A stretch of DNA of 64,000 bases from Pisolithus tinctorius (lineage: Eukaryota; Basidiomycota; Agaricomycetes; Boletales; Pisolithaceae): NCBI GenBank assembly GCA_024663395.1, contig JANFAH010000004.1, forward strand, positions 2,108,001-2,172,000, written 5' to 3'. Positions within the stretch are counted from its first letter, which is position 1, and the number at the start of each line of letters is the position of its first letter. Below are positions 44,534 to 57,325 of the stretch, piece by piece. The notes under the pieces are model-generated. The model was given only the letters and a program-made list of their open reading frames with translations, did not search any database and was not told the DNA's origin. Position numbers and translations under genes: made by a program.

Positions 44534-47500
44534 TTAGGTATGCACACGAATCTCTTCAACCAAGTTGTCGATTACACCCTTCAACCTTTCAATCTCGTGA
44601 GCAACTGCCACGGGATCACCGTCCAAAGTGATAGCCTCCGTGATACCCGGAAGTGTCGTAGCACCATAACCTGCGGCCAGCCGAAAATCGACAGTGACGA
44701 TGAGCACACCCATTACTCCTCATTACGCTTACTTACCTAACCACTTTCCCGGAGCCACACCAAGATGTTTGAACCACTCACGACCCTTGATACCGTCCTT
44801 CGAGATGAAAGCACGCTCAAACGCGATCAACTTCCTGTTAATCGCTTTCGCACGCTTTAGGACCCTCAAAAGTCTCTGCTCCCAGAACCTAGGCCACCAT
44901 TAGAAGTCGGAAGTAATCACAGTAAGTGCAACAACAGACCCAGTCCCTGGTGGGAAACAATGCTGTCCATATCGCACCAAGGATCTCAGAGCTGCTCTAG
45001 TTTTGTGCTCCGTCTTAGCCTTTTCGATATCAAGGTCGAGGCTTGCCGCCTGCAAATTATGGATCGAGTGGCGCAGCGGCGAGAAATCGATGTCGATGGA
45101 GGCAGCAGTTGCTAAAGTCATGACCCTGATAAGAATTCAGTTATCCCCGAGTCCAATCCGCAAACGCGAGGATAGTTCCGTACTGATCCACGTAAGCTTC
45201 CAACTGTAGGGAGTAGTGTGTGGTATTCAGTGGAAGAACGAGGTCCCCTGACAGACGTAAGACCTGGAGACCTATGTGCTTCGCAATGGCAACCTGCACG
45301 CATTTAGTGACATGCGACTCCAATCGAAAGATACTCGTCTCACATGCCGAGAGAACGTAGGATCACCGTACAGTTCTTGCCACCTTTGGGTATCGAAGAC
45401 AGAGTGGTAGTGATACACCGGATCATGCAGAGTGGACGTAAAGCATGCCTCTGCACACGGCACCTAGGCGTGTCGTGAGCACTATGTAAGTTTGGGTATT
45501 AGCCTCGACTCACTCCAATGTACTGAAGAAAAACAGTGTAGTCACTGCCGGAGCCTAATGGCCTGACCCCGAGATTATCCACGGATAAGTGAGCGGCGTG
45601 GTCCATGTGTAAGATCTCACTGTCAAAATTGTCACCAAAAAGCGTGCCTCTATCGTCACGAGCATCCCAGAGAGTTCGCCCTTCGGATGTGGGATGTGGA
45701 ATTTGTATTGCTGTCTGCATGAGAAGATGAGCTAGTAAAGGAGACGCGGATGTCCTGAGACGCGACCCAGACACGGACGTATCTAATTGTAACGTCAACG
45801 CCCAATTGTATGGAATCAGCTTAAAACGTACCTATGTTCACGTAGGCAACGACGTGATCTCTAATCCATTCGGTAAAGTCCTCGCCCCATTCGGTGCTAC
45901 CTATAAGACCAAACTTCGTTGGATGAAAAAGAAGGCCGCTATTAGACACATCAAGCCTCACCTCTTCTGCATCCCAACTAGCGATTACAATACTCCGTAG
46001 TGGTTTCCAGCCTTTCGTTAATAATTGGCCGAAACCCCGAACGGCCTCGAGCATAGAGGTTGTACCAGACGACGGGTCAGATGCCCCAAGAACCTTAACA
46101 GATTTTATGATTCTAGCTCAACGGAGGGTCAAGGTTGCGTACCCAGGCTAGGAAATGGAAATGATTCAACAAGCCTTACTAAGGAGGGGGAAGAATATAA
46201 TATAGAATAAACACCAACCATCGCGGTGACCACCGACGACGACGACCTCGTCTCTGATGTGGCCAGGTATGACACCCATCACATTCCAAATGGGCGTAAT
46301 CTTGTCGTCAACTGCACGCCTGGCTCGGTTAAATGACAAGTAGATCAACAGAAAAGATACCATTATTAACGAGTCGTACGACGGGTTCCTCAGTGTGGTC
46401 CAACCACTTCAATAGTATCTCGGCGTTTTTCCACGAAATGGGGAGGCTGGGAATAGTGGGCCTGCTCAATCCCTCCGTTCTCACACTGTCTTCATACGAG
46501 GGGTAACCAGGAGTCGTAGGGTCGCCGGGATAAAGCGAGTTAAAGTGGACGGAACCGCGCTGAACAGAAGTGGGGTTCCGTGCAGGGCCGTGGGGATATC
46601 TAGGTAAAAGTGAAACCTTAGTCGAAGAGGTGATAGGATAGCTAGCCTACGCTTTATATCCGTTCTTTGAGGTGACAGTACCATCGTCTCGCGGGTCTGA
46701 ATATATCAAGACCCCAGCAGCACCTAACTCCTGCGCCCTTTTCACCTAGAGTATAATAAGTGAGTAAAGGCGCACGCTCCCCCCTCACCCCCGCTGACCT
46801 TTAGTCCACGGAAATTACCGCCATAACGAGTGAGCACAATTTTCCCCGTGAAATTGACCCCTCGTAAGGGTCAGCGGGGATGGGTAATCTAGAAATAAGG
46901 AATCGCTTACCAGCCTCAAGAAGTGCATCGTAATCTTGCTTTCGGCCATAATGGGCATACACTAACTTTCCCAAAGCTTCACCACCTCGACTTAAGCCGT
47001 GCCAAGCTGGTGTAGCTGTCGCATACATGGCAGCGTACGGGTCTGCCTCATCAGACACTTCTTCTAGTTCTGCAACCCAGACAGGGTTGCCATGCGTCCC
47101 GAGGATCTCCAGGCTATGGTTCAGAGGGGTATTTAATATAGGAAAATAGGTGTCAATCCAGGCCATCGGTTTTGTGTAGGATGATATATCCAAAGTAGCT
47201 GAACGAGACTCGTTGGTTCCCGCGCGAAAGATGGGTAGGTCACCTGGAAGTGGTTTGATGCCCAGCTCGTCCTGGAGGATGGCGAGAAATGACTTTGCAC
47301 TTTCAAAGTCTCCAGATGTGCCAGCCATATGCGGCTCCGAAGTGAATAAACAGGAGGTCGCAAGCGCACTCTCTTCGTTTGGAATAGACCTCAGAGGGCT
47401 CGTCAATTACTCGCAGCAGGCCCACTTGAGAAAGCGCTCACAAGAACAGCGTCTCCGCCTCCCTACCACACAGAGGATCCTTGCAGCCTCCAACATTTTG

Positions 47501-47725
47501 AAGATAGCCCTGAAGCAAATCTTGGTCCACCTGAGCTAAGTGAGCTTCCTCTTGTGGGGAGTAGGAGGACTGCACGCAGTAATAGAGCGTGCATATGATG
47601 AAGACAACAATACTCGTTCGGAACCACTGCTTTGCTATGAGACGTGCTCCCGCGGTAGGTGGTGCGTCAAAAGCTATGACTGCAGTCGATTTGACGACGA
47701 CAGCGGGTAGTTGTTTCTCGTCCAT
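44534..47725 (-). CDS. Glutamate carboxypeptidase II-like M28 metallopeptidase (transferrin-receptor family), possible frame lesion
   Basis: This is a type II membrane protein: a cytosolic N-terminus ([20 protein letters not shown]) and one membrane span ([15 protein letters not shown]) near residues 40-55. A protease-associated domain ([15 protein letters not shown]) follows, then the M28 domain: [27 protein letters not shown] and [19 protein letters not shown] supply zinc ligands and the catalytic Glu. [11 protein letters not shown] supplies the last histidine. The dimerisation domain ends [19 protein letters not shown]. At the first zinc site (about 46214 to 46094) no GT-AG pair restores phase without a stop: the family sequence GGHRD-GW-VLGASDP would result if one more G stood at 46214-46215. 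It may be a base miscall, a micro-exon or a genuine inactivating change. Confidence 0.82.
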
Positions 47726-47998
47726 GGATGGACAGGACCGAACAGTGTACAGTAGAGTAGTATACGCACAAACCTGAGCGCCTATTAGTCCAGCTCCCGC
47801 GCTCGCGTATACACACAAACACTAAATTCCAACTTGTCCAAGTCACAAGCTCACAAGGAGTGGTAACTAGTACGTTCGACAGCATAACAATGTTACACGC
47901 ATTACAACGTATTGGAACGTCTTTTTCTTTCAGGCGACGAGTGCGCTGCGCTCCATTTTATGACCCAAGTGGAGACTAACTGACCCAAGGGCAGCAAA

Positions 47999-50521
47999 TC
48001 ATATCTTCCCGAGTACTAGGCACGTTCGAGAAGGTATATAGACCTGAGGAAAATGGATGACCGGTATGTTAACCAATATGAGATGATTTTTCCTTACCTG
48101 CAACCAATTCTTTCTGTTGTTCCATTCCACTGGAGTCGTACTGTATTTGACGTCGAGCGATACATTTTCAAACCCGCCGAACCTCTTCTCATCGCTGCTT
48201 AGGATGGCGGAATATTCCCCTGGTATTTCGACCCCGACGCGGTAGTCCGTGAACGATTTGCTTGGATGGAAATTGAAGATGAAGAGAAGTCCAGCTCGCT
48301 CGTATACGATGATCTTGTCTCCTTCATGCTTGAGAGAAATATATAACTGTGCGAAAAGTACTCGATCTCGAGCGGGAAACGTAGTGAGTGGTACGTTCTC
48401 CTTACCTGAGGGGAAGATAACCAGCCACATTGTTCCTCGAGATGGTTCATTGCTGCATCAAAGTTGTTTAGGTATTTATACCGTAGCAATTCATCGTCTA
48501 CGAGATTGAATTGACGGCGAGCATGGTGGAAGGAATTATTATTGCCTTCTCGGGGAAAATCGAGCCACTACACCGGGGATTAGTGGGACCTAGTGCGGGG
48601 AGGCACTCGCACTCGCCTCTGGATGTCCGAATTCGTTGCCCTCAAAGTTTAGATATCCTTCTCCGCCCAAGGAATGAACGAGTAAACTAAACAGTGTGAG
48701 AAAACGTCCACAAAACCAAGGTGCATCGTACCGTATCATCTTGTGCAACGCAAGCCCTCGAGCAATTACGGGAGTCATTACGGTTAAGTCTGACATGTTA
48801 GTGTCTTATGCACAAACGTTTGAATCGCTCTTCGTCTGTCATCCAGTTTACAAGACTTACACATTTCCTTGTCCATCAACCAGAACGCTATGGTCTTGTC
48901 ACCGACCAAGGCTTGATCGTGACTCTCGGCATAGGCGATAGTTTTCTCTCCATATCTGCGATTGGTCAGTGTATGCACTATATTCCCCATATTCCAATCC
49001 TCGTCAGACTTATGTTTGAGAAGCTTGATCCACATGTCTGGAATGGCCATGGCCAAGCGATAATCGAAGCCCACTCCGCCTTGTTCGACAGGAACACAAA
49101 GGAGTGGCATTCCTGAGACGTCTTCGGCTATCGTCACTGCTGAGGGGTAAAGTGTATGCACTACATCGTTGGCCTGCCGAGGTGAGACCTGAAGTTCGCA
49201 TCGAAGCGCTGACCGCTTACCAGCATCAAATAAGCGATTGCCTCTTCATCTGCGTCGGAGCCGTAGTACTCTTCATAATTGCCGGAAAAGCCTGTCCCTA
49301 TCCCGTGATGCAGGTACATCATGCTCGTCACACCGTCAAACCGGAAGCCATCGAACTGGTACTCCTCCAAGTAGAAGCGTAGGTTGCTCAGGAGAAACCT
49401 CAAGACCTCGTGGGACCCGTAATTGAACAGTCTGCTGTCCCACAATTCATGTCTGCCCTTACTGCCTTCATGGAAATATAGGTGATCGGTACCGTCGAAG
49501 GCATTCAAGCCATCCAGAACATTCTTAGATGCATGAGAGTGAACGACATCCAGGAGTACAATGATGCCCATTCCATGAGCGGTATCGATGAGCTCTCGAA
49601 GGTCCTCGGGAGTTCCGTAACGAGAGCTAGCAGCAAAGAAACTCGTTACTTGGTAGCCGAACGCTGTCCACCCAATCAGTAGATGCGACCTAACGTGCTA
49701 AACGATCGACCCACAAGCGTAATAAGGGTGTTCCATTATGGCCATTAACTGAATGGTGTTGTATCCCAACCTGTGTATCCGAGGAAGCGTACTTTGCGTG
49801 AACTCCCTGTAGGTCCCCACTCGGAGTTCTGGAGTGGAGATGCCGACGTGGGCTTCATATATTCTCAGGGATCGGGGTCGAGTGGGGCGAGGGTTTTTAA
49901 ACTGGTAACGCTCGTCTGCAGGTGGATTCCAGAAACGGGACTCATAGGCAGGGGAGTACGTCAGATCTTGGGTGACCCGGTGAACCCACGCGGGCAACCT
50001 TTCAATACGTGTCCCTGATGGTAGAATCATAGATATCTGATAAAGTCGGGAAACAAATGAGTGCAGATGATAGCGCTTTGCTGAAATCTATCTTACTTTG
50101 ACCTTAGAGTCATGTGGAATGGCAGGCTGGCCGCTCGTCTTCGGAGGTATCTCGACTTCCCAAACACCGTACTGATTCTTGGATAGAGGATGCGATGCCC
50201 TGTTCCAGTCATCTGCCGAAAAGTCAAAATTATTAGTTTTGACGCCAAGGGTAATCTGGACCAACTGAATTCGCCTATCAAATTGGCCTCTTGAGCATTG
50301 GGGGCCCATTCTCTGTAGACGACCGTGCCGTCATCCTTCACTGTGAATCCCATCACCTCATAACCCTTTGTGAACTTCTCGTATCCCCCTTCATGCTGGA
50401 AAATCGTGTCCTTCCACTGCTGGAAACGGGCATAACGACGTTCGATGGCAGGCAGGAATGGTTTCAGGTAACCATCAAGCCCCAGGATGTGGGTTGGGTC
50501 AAAAGCCGCGTGCTCTGACAT
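47999..50521 (-). CDS. GLC3: 1,4-alpha-glucan (glycogen) branching enzyme
   Basis: The enzyme transfers glucan segments to make alpha-1,6 branches in glycogen in the cytosol. The start at 50521 opens [20 protein letters not shown]. The CBM48 domain includes [20 protein letters not shown]. The GH13 core has [17 protein letters not shown], the nucleophile region [14 protein letters not shown], the acid region [14 protein letters not shown], and [18 protein letters not shown] with the third catalytic Asp. The C-terminal domain ends [13 protein letters not shown]. Several short introns fall between these blocks. Size and order match yeast Glc3 and human GBE1. It lies 191 bp downstream of haspin's stop on the same strand. 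Confidence 0.95.
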
Positions 50522-50712
50522 GTAGGCGACGGGATGAAAGTTCTGTAATTGATGCAGCTAGAAAGATCTCATATTATCTGTTCGTTTGCCTCAGCCTCAA
50601 TATGGCTATTAGCAACGACGACACGGGTTGCTCCGACCAGTGGGTCCAAATACCCCAAGCTACGTCATACACATTACAGGTTCTCCTCGCAACAGAAGCA
50701 CCATCAACATCA

Positions 50713-53108
50713 TCATCGTATCCATCCTCGCTGTTCCGCATAAGCAACGACGTCCTGCGCTGATTCCGGGTTTGTTAGCGGAGCGACTGTTTTCCGGGAA
50801 CCCTTTTGAACCTTGAATTTCAAATTTATGTGTTGTCCTAGAAGCCTCTCCACTTCCACCAAACAGTCATAACACTCTTGTTCGTCATACCCTGTGGGCG
50901 ACTCTATTCTTCCTTCGCCGACCGCCTTCTTTCTAGTGCTGGGCGGTCTCAGGCGTTTGGAGTACAATAGCTTTAACACAAGATAATGAAGCCACTGGTA
51001 GTGTGTCAGTGATTACTTTGATAAGGTTGCCTGCAAACAGCTAACCATGACGTTGGTGAACGGCTGATAACGGTCCCAACCACCGCGGTTCAACTTCACC
51101 ATCATCCTGTATATGTCATATTGATAGTCCCCTGTTGTGCCGTGAGATACCCTTGCGACTTCATCGAACGCGCTTACCTTCCCCCTCGAAAATGTCATCG
51201 TCGAACGACGTCCAATAAGTTACTCGGTCCCCAGGATCACTTGCATCCATTCTGGACAATCCAAGATCAATAATGGTAGTCTTAACACCAAAGCGGGTAT
51301 TATCCATCGAAGATTTATTTCCTCTGATCTGTGATTTTTTGACGGGAACGCTCCTAACGAGAATTTGTCCCCAATGAAGATCGCGATGCTGTACGGTTGC
51401 ATTGGTAAGTAGTTTACTTCACATCTGCGAGATATACCTCAAAGTGTACCAGATCTTCCGCTTGCGCCAGCGCCCTTGCAACCTGCCAAAACACTCCGCA
51501 CGCCTGCTGCCATCCATATTTCGACGGATTTTTGAACACAAATGACTCAAGATCCGGTCCACCATTTGGTAATACGATGATAGCGTACATCTGGTCGAGG
51601 GCGAAGGAATCTATGTGTATCTGTGAGTAGATGTATCGTGGTCGTGGCGAATATAACCAACCTGGCCGAACGCTTTCCGAGCCCTTTTTCTCGTTGTATT
51701 CATCCCATAGTTCCAGAAACAAAGTGGGATACTTTCCTCTAACAACATAAGTCTTCAGCAGTTTCACAAAGCCGCGGCAAAGCGCTCCCATCGCCCTTGT
51801 CACGATAATCTCTTTTAGTACATCTTTGGCGTCGGTAGACGGAGGCGTTTCGGCCATCAGGCATGAGTATTTATCTTCTTTTTGGATTGGAATAACTTTG
51901 AGGACAACGTCCCCAATGCCAAATACTTCGGAAAACGATGCCTCTCCGATCTTGCGGAAATGGACATCGACGTCTGCATCAACAGATTGCACTACAGGGT
52001 CGAATGGAAAGGTCTCAATGAATGCCGAGAACTCGTGGGGGCACGTCTGTGAACACTCGTTCAAGAGAGGTAGGAGGTAGTTTGGTGGTGAGTAATTCTG
52101 GTCTTCGGTTGCGGCTACGTCCGAAATGTCAAGCTGCGCGAGTTCCAGGGATAGGTCCACCTCAGTGGGTGTTGAAGGGGTCAGGAATTGTTGCGCAAAG
52201 ATTGTCCTATTCGAGCTGCGTCGGATCGGCGTGAGTTGACGGGGTTTTGACACGGTGGGAGGGGGTAATAGCGTGAGTGGTACCGGGTTCACTTCGCGTA
52301 GTGGAACCTGTCGAGGCGCTGCCTGATAGGCAACTGGGGGAGGGGTCTTGGTTTGGATGTTCACGATCTTGTAGGGCGCGGATGGTATAACAACTTCCAC
52401 CCGTGGTATTGATTTCTCGGTGCTCAATGGACGGACGCGTCGGGCACGACCACCGGCATTGAATTCGATTTCTGACTCATCTGAAGATATCAACCGGTGT
52501 GTATCTCGTCGTGACCTTTTTGGCGGCATCGGCGCTTCTGTTTCGCTATCATCACTGACGATGATAGGTTGTGCGTCTCTACATTTACCGGTATAGGTTT
52601 TCGGCCGTGATATATGAGTAACGTTGGTTTGCACGTCAGTGTGCGATACCCGCCGCTCTTGACACACTGTCTTCCCTGCTTCGTCCAGGAGAATGATATC
52701 CACAGGCAATTGGGGCGAGTGGGGTTTCAAGGAAAGGCGCCGACGGGACTTACCCTTCTTACCCAGTGTACGGGTCATGGAAGCGGGGGACACGCCATTG
52801 AGGCGCACTGGCGTAAGAGGTTGACGATTCGCAGTGTCTACCTTAAGTGGGAGGTTCCTCGTAGATTTTGCCTTGATAGGCGTGTCAAGAATGCCAGAGC
52901 GTTTCGGTTTGCGCAGTACCCGGGGACGTGCAGGTGATAGGATAATCGCGTTCTCTCGTTGCACTTTCTTGCGAATGAGCGCTGTGCCCGGAGAGACCGC
53001 GCGTGGTTCATCCACTGGCTGATCTTCGTCCCTTCTGTCGGAAACGTTCACAATGCGATGACCTCGCCGACCGTATGCCAGGACCTGCTTTGTCCGTGAC
53101 CCAAGCAT
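50713..53108 (-). CDS. Haspin-type histone H3 Thr3 kinase
   Basis: Haspin phosphorylates histone H3 on Thr3 in mitosis and helps place the chromosomal passenger complex at centromeres. The N-terminal 350 or so residues are basic and Ser/Pro-rich (MLGSRTKQVLAYGRRGHR). The atypical kinase domain starts with the glycine loop IGEASFSEVFGIGDVVLKVI. The catalytic loop HRDLHWGQIL appears after an intron near 51414-51380, and the metal site reads IIDLGLSRMD, the haspin form in place of DFG. The usual haspin block VTYWTSFDDDIFEGEG follows. The C-terminus ends VVAYAEQRGWIR. An intron ends exactly at the start ATG (acceptor CAACAG), so the start at 53108 is well supported and the leader is spliced. Confidence 0.92.
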
Positions 53109-53178
53109 CTGTTGAATGACAAGTCGTGTGCGTGATAACTATCAGTACAGGACAACAATGGGGGACTCTCGGACGTAC
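53109..53178 (-). other. 5'-leader intron of haspin
   Basis: This is a 70-nt intron with donor GTACGT (53178) and acceptor CAACAG directly before the ATG. Reading upstream in frame gives a stop (CCA TAG), so the upstream exon is non-coding. Confidence 0.6.
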
Positions 53179-53333
53179 CTATGGTGCCCAGAGTATGTGT
53201 TGGAAACACTGGGGAATAACAACCTTGGCTAGCTCTAAGAGCGCGTTGCAACGCGTCCGTCACGTGCTCTAGGAATGCCCACGCCCCTAGCTTGCACTCC
53301 CGTCGATGCTGCCTATTATTTCATGGTATTTCA

Positions 53334-54102
53334 ATGGCTCTTCCACCACCACTGCGGACTTCGGTTACTCCCCAGGAACTGGAGCTTATAGCGTCGGAAC
53401 AGCTTGTTGAGATACTTCCTCTGATCACGATGGAAAAAACGGCTTTCATATCGGTTCTGTCGCGCCTTTAGAACGTACGATTTCCCTGATGATTGACTTG
53501 GAGAACAGGGTGCTTACGGTCCGCTACGCCCACCTGCCAAATGTCGCATCCCACTTTGGATGGCTGTAAATCTAAAGGTCAAGAAAAAGTGCCACATCAT
53601 TCCCCCAGATTGGCTAAACGTAGGTATGAAGAACGGGCCGTCCACATTTCACTTCACCCCATTAATGTATTTTCAGAATTTCTGCAAGAACGGCTCTCGC
53701 GTGAAACCAGCTACCCCGAGTTCAGTCAAATGCCCTTCCGTTTTGCCGAGATCGCAAAAGCCATTCTAGACGTGTGAGATTCTCCGAATCGCTCCATGCG
53801 CTCGGTCTTACATGCGAACAGAGCACCTGACGACATCCAAAATGCTGATAAGGTGAGATCGTTGTTGAAGGATTTGCGCGAAGCTCGGCAAGCAAAAAGT
53901 CGGGAAGGCTTGGCCAAACTGGACCATAGTGAGCTCAGTGTACGTCTTACTCGGATGGAGGGAATTTGCCTGACGGTGTTTCCAGCTGCCTAACTCATGC
54001 TCCATGGAAATCAATGAACTACGACCATTTTTCATACATGCGATGGGTGTTCTTACCCAACTTTCACGGGAAGGGGAAGATCGGGCGGCAGCGCAACCCT
54101 AA
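53334..54102 (+). CDS. PSF2: GINS complex subunit Psf2
   Basis: Psf2 is one of four GINS subunits in the CMG replicative helicase. The start at 53334 opens MALPPPLRTSVTPQELELIA. The conserved middle reads PLWMAVNLKVKKKCHIIPP then DWLNVEFLQERLSRE after an intron with donor GTATGA. PEFSQMPFRFAEIAKAILDV follows, then LRSLLKDLREARQAKS and SMEINELRPFFIHAMGVL. It ends GEDRAAAQP at 54102. Four introns are required and all phases close. The gene is about 190 residues, typical of Psf2. It is divergent from haspin (225 bp apart), pairing two cell-cycle genes. Confidence 0.94.
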
Positions 54103-54219
54103 AGAAAGGAAATGCCACATTTCCCGATGCAGTTATCCATAATTGCCGACACATTGCTATACGCCACAACACAATACAAGACCTCCGAACTACTCGCCAA
54201 CACCCGGGTAGGTTATGAC

Positions 54220-57172
54220 CTAAATCGAAGCTGGCAGTTTCTCGATCAACAGGTGTAATTTCCCCTGTAATTCTTTGATCTCCTTCAAAATCGCCTCCTC
54301 ACTCGACTGGGAAAGACATGCGGGATTAGCTGCGCGAGTAAATCTAGCTGTGGCAGAGTTTTCACCTGTTCTGTATTAGGGAACCTCTTGACTAGTTGAC
54401 CAAACTTCATTTTGCTTATCTCCAAACCTCTTTCCGCGTCCACCCCTTCCATGGGAGGATCGCGCACCGCTGGATCATCCGTGGCTTCATCCTGCTCAGG
54501 GCGCAGCCACTTGGTTACCCATGATTTTTCCATGTGGCCGGCTTCGCACAGGGCAATAATGCAGAGCGGTATGAAGAAGATAGTAGACATCACAACACGA
54601 TTGAGCTTGATACAGTATGAGAAGCAATTGAATCTTGTTGACAGGGGCTCTTACCTTGGCATAAGTGTTCTGTTTCACGCAAACGATGGTCCTTAAGAAA
54701 AAGTCAGCTACGCTAGTAGAAAACGGTAGTGAATAGCACGAACTCGAAGGGGGCGACCAAGAAGATTTCGATGAGATTAAACGGTGCAGGATAAACGTAT
54801 GAGTCTGGCGCCCTAATCATTGCGACAGTCTTTCCGGCAAAGAATGCCAAATATTCGGCCTCAGCATCGTCCACCACCTACCCAACCGGTAAGAAGCCGT
54901 ATCGGAAATCAGCGGTATACGTACTTCCGAATATGCAGATGCAAACAATGAGATCAGCACGTTCAACAAGATGACTACTGTCACAAGAGTCCAGCTGAGG
55001 GACGGTATGTGTAGGTACGACTTAGGATGGTCGCTAGGTCCACTTACAGATAGTACAATGTCAAGCCAGTGGGACTTTGACATGGGTTTAGCACAGCGTT
55101 GACCGCAAGTATTATTTCAGAATCACCTTGCGGAAAACCGATCATAGTTCGGAGACCTGTACAGCAGGATATTGACACAACCTCATCTGTGCCCGGAAAC
55201 TAGACTCACTGTAACAGGCCTTGTACAAGCACATTAACAATCTGAGACGACAGTCAGAAATGTAATGTGCGAAAGAAAGAGGTCAACGTACGGCCGAGGG
55301 ATCTTCGCTCTCTCCATCAGCTACATCCAAAGCATACAGACCTTGAAAGAATCCAGCACCCAGAACCGTGAGTAGCTGTGTTTGAAGGTCAGATTTTGTA
55401 CACAAACCAAAACTCTGTCATTCACGAACAGCAAAGAAAATCCCCGATTCTTGCAGCATCCGTGCCACGCAGAGTTGCATAGTGCCAATATACCTGCATA
55501 TACAATAAGATGTCAGCAGTGACCGCCAAGTCAACAGTACCACGTACTTAAAGCCGTCAAAAATGGTCACGAGTTCTAGAGCAACGTTAGCTGAGAAATT
55601 TTGCGGCAGATAACTTCCATACTCATCCTGTGAACTAGCGGTTAGTTAGAAACACCCTGGTTACAACAGACTTACCAAATGAAAGGAGCGACGAAACTCA
55701 AAATCTGAAAACTCCTCAAGCGAAGTAAACCAGCCCTCTCCCCACCAGTTGAGAGCCCTGCAATGCGATAGGTGAAGGCTGCAACAAGTAGGATATCGGT
55801 GATGAAAGAAACGATATCCCAGAATCCAAATGCTCGATAGGATGCAAACCGGAAGAATTGGTACCACTGCAAAGAAGTGAAACCATGAGCCTTGCTGTGG
55901 ACTTTGCAAGCATCTTACCCTGTGTATATCTAAGTGTACGGGTCAATACTCGTGAGACGCGGTACGGGGGGTCGAGATACCTTCACAACAAAATGCCAAT
56001 GCCATAACATAGAGTACGTATTCCCAAGCATCAAAGTAAGCGTGATTGGGATCAAGTCGCTGGAGTGGTTCCCGCACTGGAAGCAATGCAGTCGTTCATT
56101 CATGCATAAACAAAATTTTCGCACCTGCTTGGGAGTAGACCACCAAGAAGACAAGCCATACTACGATCCTCAGAATATTTTGGTATCTAAAAAGCGTTCA
56201 ATAGTGGATAGAAGAGGTCAAGAGAAACTTACCGCGGAACCGACATGCGGGCGGGGTCAAAGTGAGCCCCGAAGCCTGCGTTACGCGGCTTATGATAAGG
56301 TACATCTTTAGGATGTCAGCGGAAATTTTAGAATTGCATGGATTTGATTCACATTGTATGTCATCCTCATCCTCCTCGTCGGCAACCTGGACGAGTTCCC
56401 CATTCCAGAGCCGGTTTACCACTACAGAACATGTAAAACTTGCAGAAAAAACTTGGATACATTATGCTCACCATCCTGAGATTCGCTCGACGACAGGAAT
56501 ACAGTACTAGTCGCCCAACTAAGCCTTGTTCTGCACAGAATGGTGATGAACCATACCAGTTATTATCGATAGCAATTTCCAGAGCGCTGGACGCGACGCT
56601 GACATCCCCGTTAGCGTGCCTATGCCGATACCGCGTGGTTACCATCGGTATCAGTTTGTCAGGTGGACTTTGGTGCACGATTCTCCGCGCAAGCACTTCG
56701 CACGCTACGGCTATACGCCATGCTCTGATAAACCATGATACGACATACCCAGAACGAAAATACCTACCGCGGCCCAAGTTTTCTCCGTAATCGGCAGGGT
56801 TATGATTAGCGTCCCACATGAACCCCGCATACGCTCTAAGAAGACAGTACGGGAGCTGATGAACGTGTCATGCCTACTACAGGACTGCCGCGGCTGTGCG
56901 TGCACTCACCTCGTTGTAAAAATCGCCAGCTGCATCGACATACGCAGATATCACCTGAGGAGTAATGATACGACTTCCTGGGACGCTCAGACTCTTCGTA
57001 TCGACTTCAACAGGGAGCAAGCGCAGAGTCAAGGCGCGGAGTCGCCGGATGAGTTCTGGGACGAGAAATGTCAGGTCATAATTGCGATGAAACATTTCGC
57101 GGACGCACTGGTCAACGTATCAGGAGACGGCTTCTCCGGGTGAAATGACAGCAAAGGCGCTTCCTGGTCCAT
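54220..57172 (-). CDS. YVC1: Vacuolar TRP-type cation channel Yvc1-like
   Basis: Yvc1/TRPY1 releases vacuolar calcium on stretch or osmotic shock. The N-terminus (MDQEAPLLSFHPEKPSPDT from 57172) joins by an intron (donor GTGCGT near 57110) to LIRRLRALTLRLLPVEVD, the family block. A cytosolic helical domain follows, then membrane spans such as LIPHVFPS-adjacent segments, LSWTLVTVVILLNVLISLFA and MMSTIFFIPLCIIALCEAG. Exons are numerous and small. A coiled tail ends KEIKELQGKLHLLIEKLPAS. Segments between 55080 and 56200 were not all joined with certainty. It is tail-to-tail with PSF2 and head-to-head with ARPC3. Confidence 0.8.
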
Positions 57173-57325
57173 GTCGCCGTATTGCTTGACTTCACCCTTG
57201 AGCTTGAGTATTTGAATTTAGGTCCCAGTGCCTCGGCACGTAGTGGCTGTGTACAAGTCAATCTGTGTCACGTGCTACGCACTGGCTTACTCCTGGCATT
57301 AATCGCACTCCTTCATTAACCATCG
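57173..57325. promoter_or_regulatory. Divergent upstream region YVC1/ARPC3
   Basis: These 153 bp lie between start codons. CACGTG-like GTCACGTGC is at 57268-57276, and GGCACGTAG near 57235 is similar. The E-box may serve either gene; this is inference. Confidence 0.4.
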
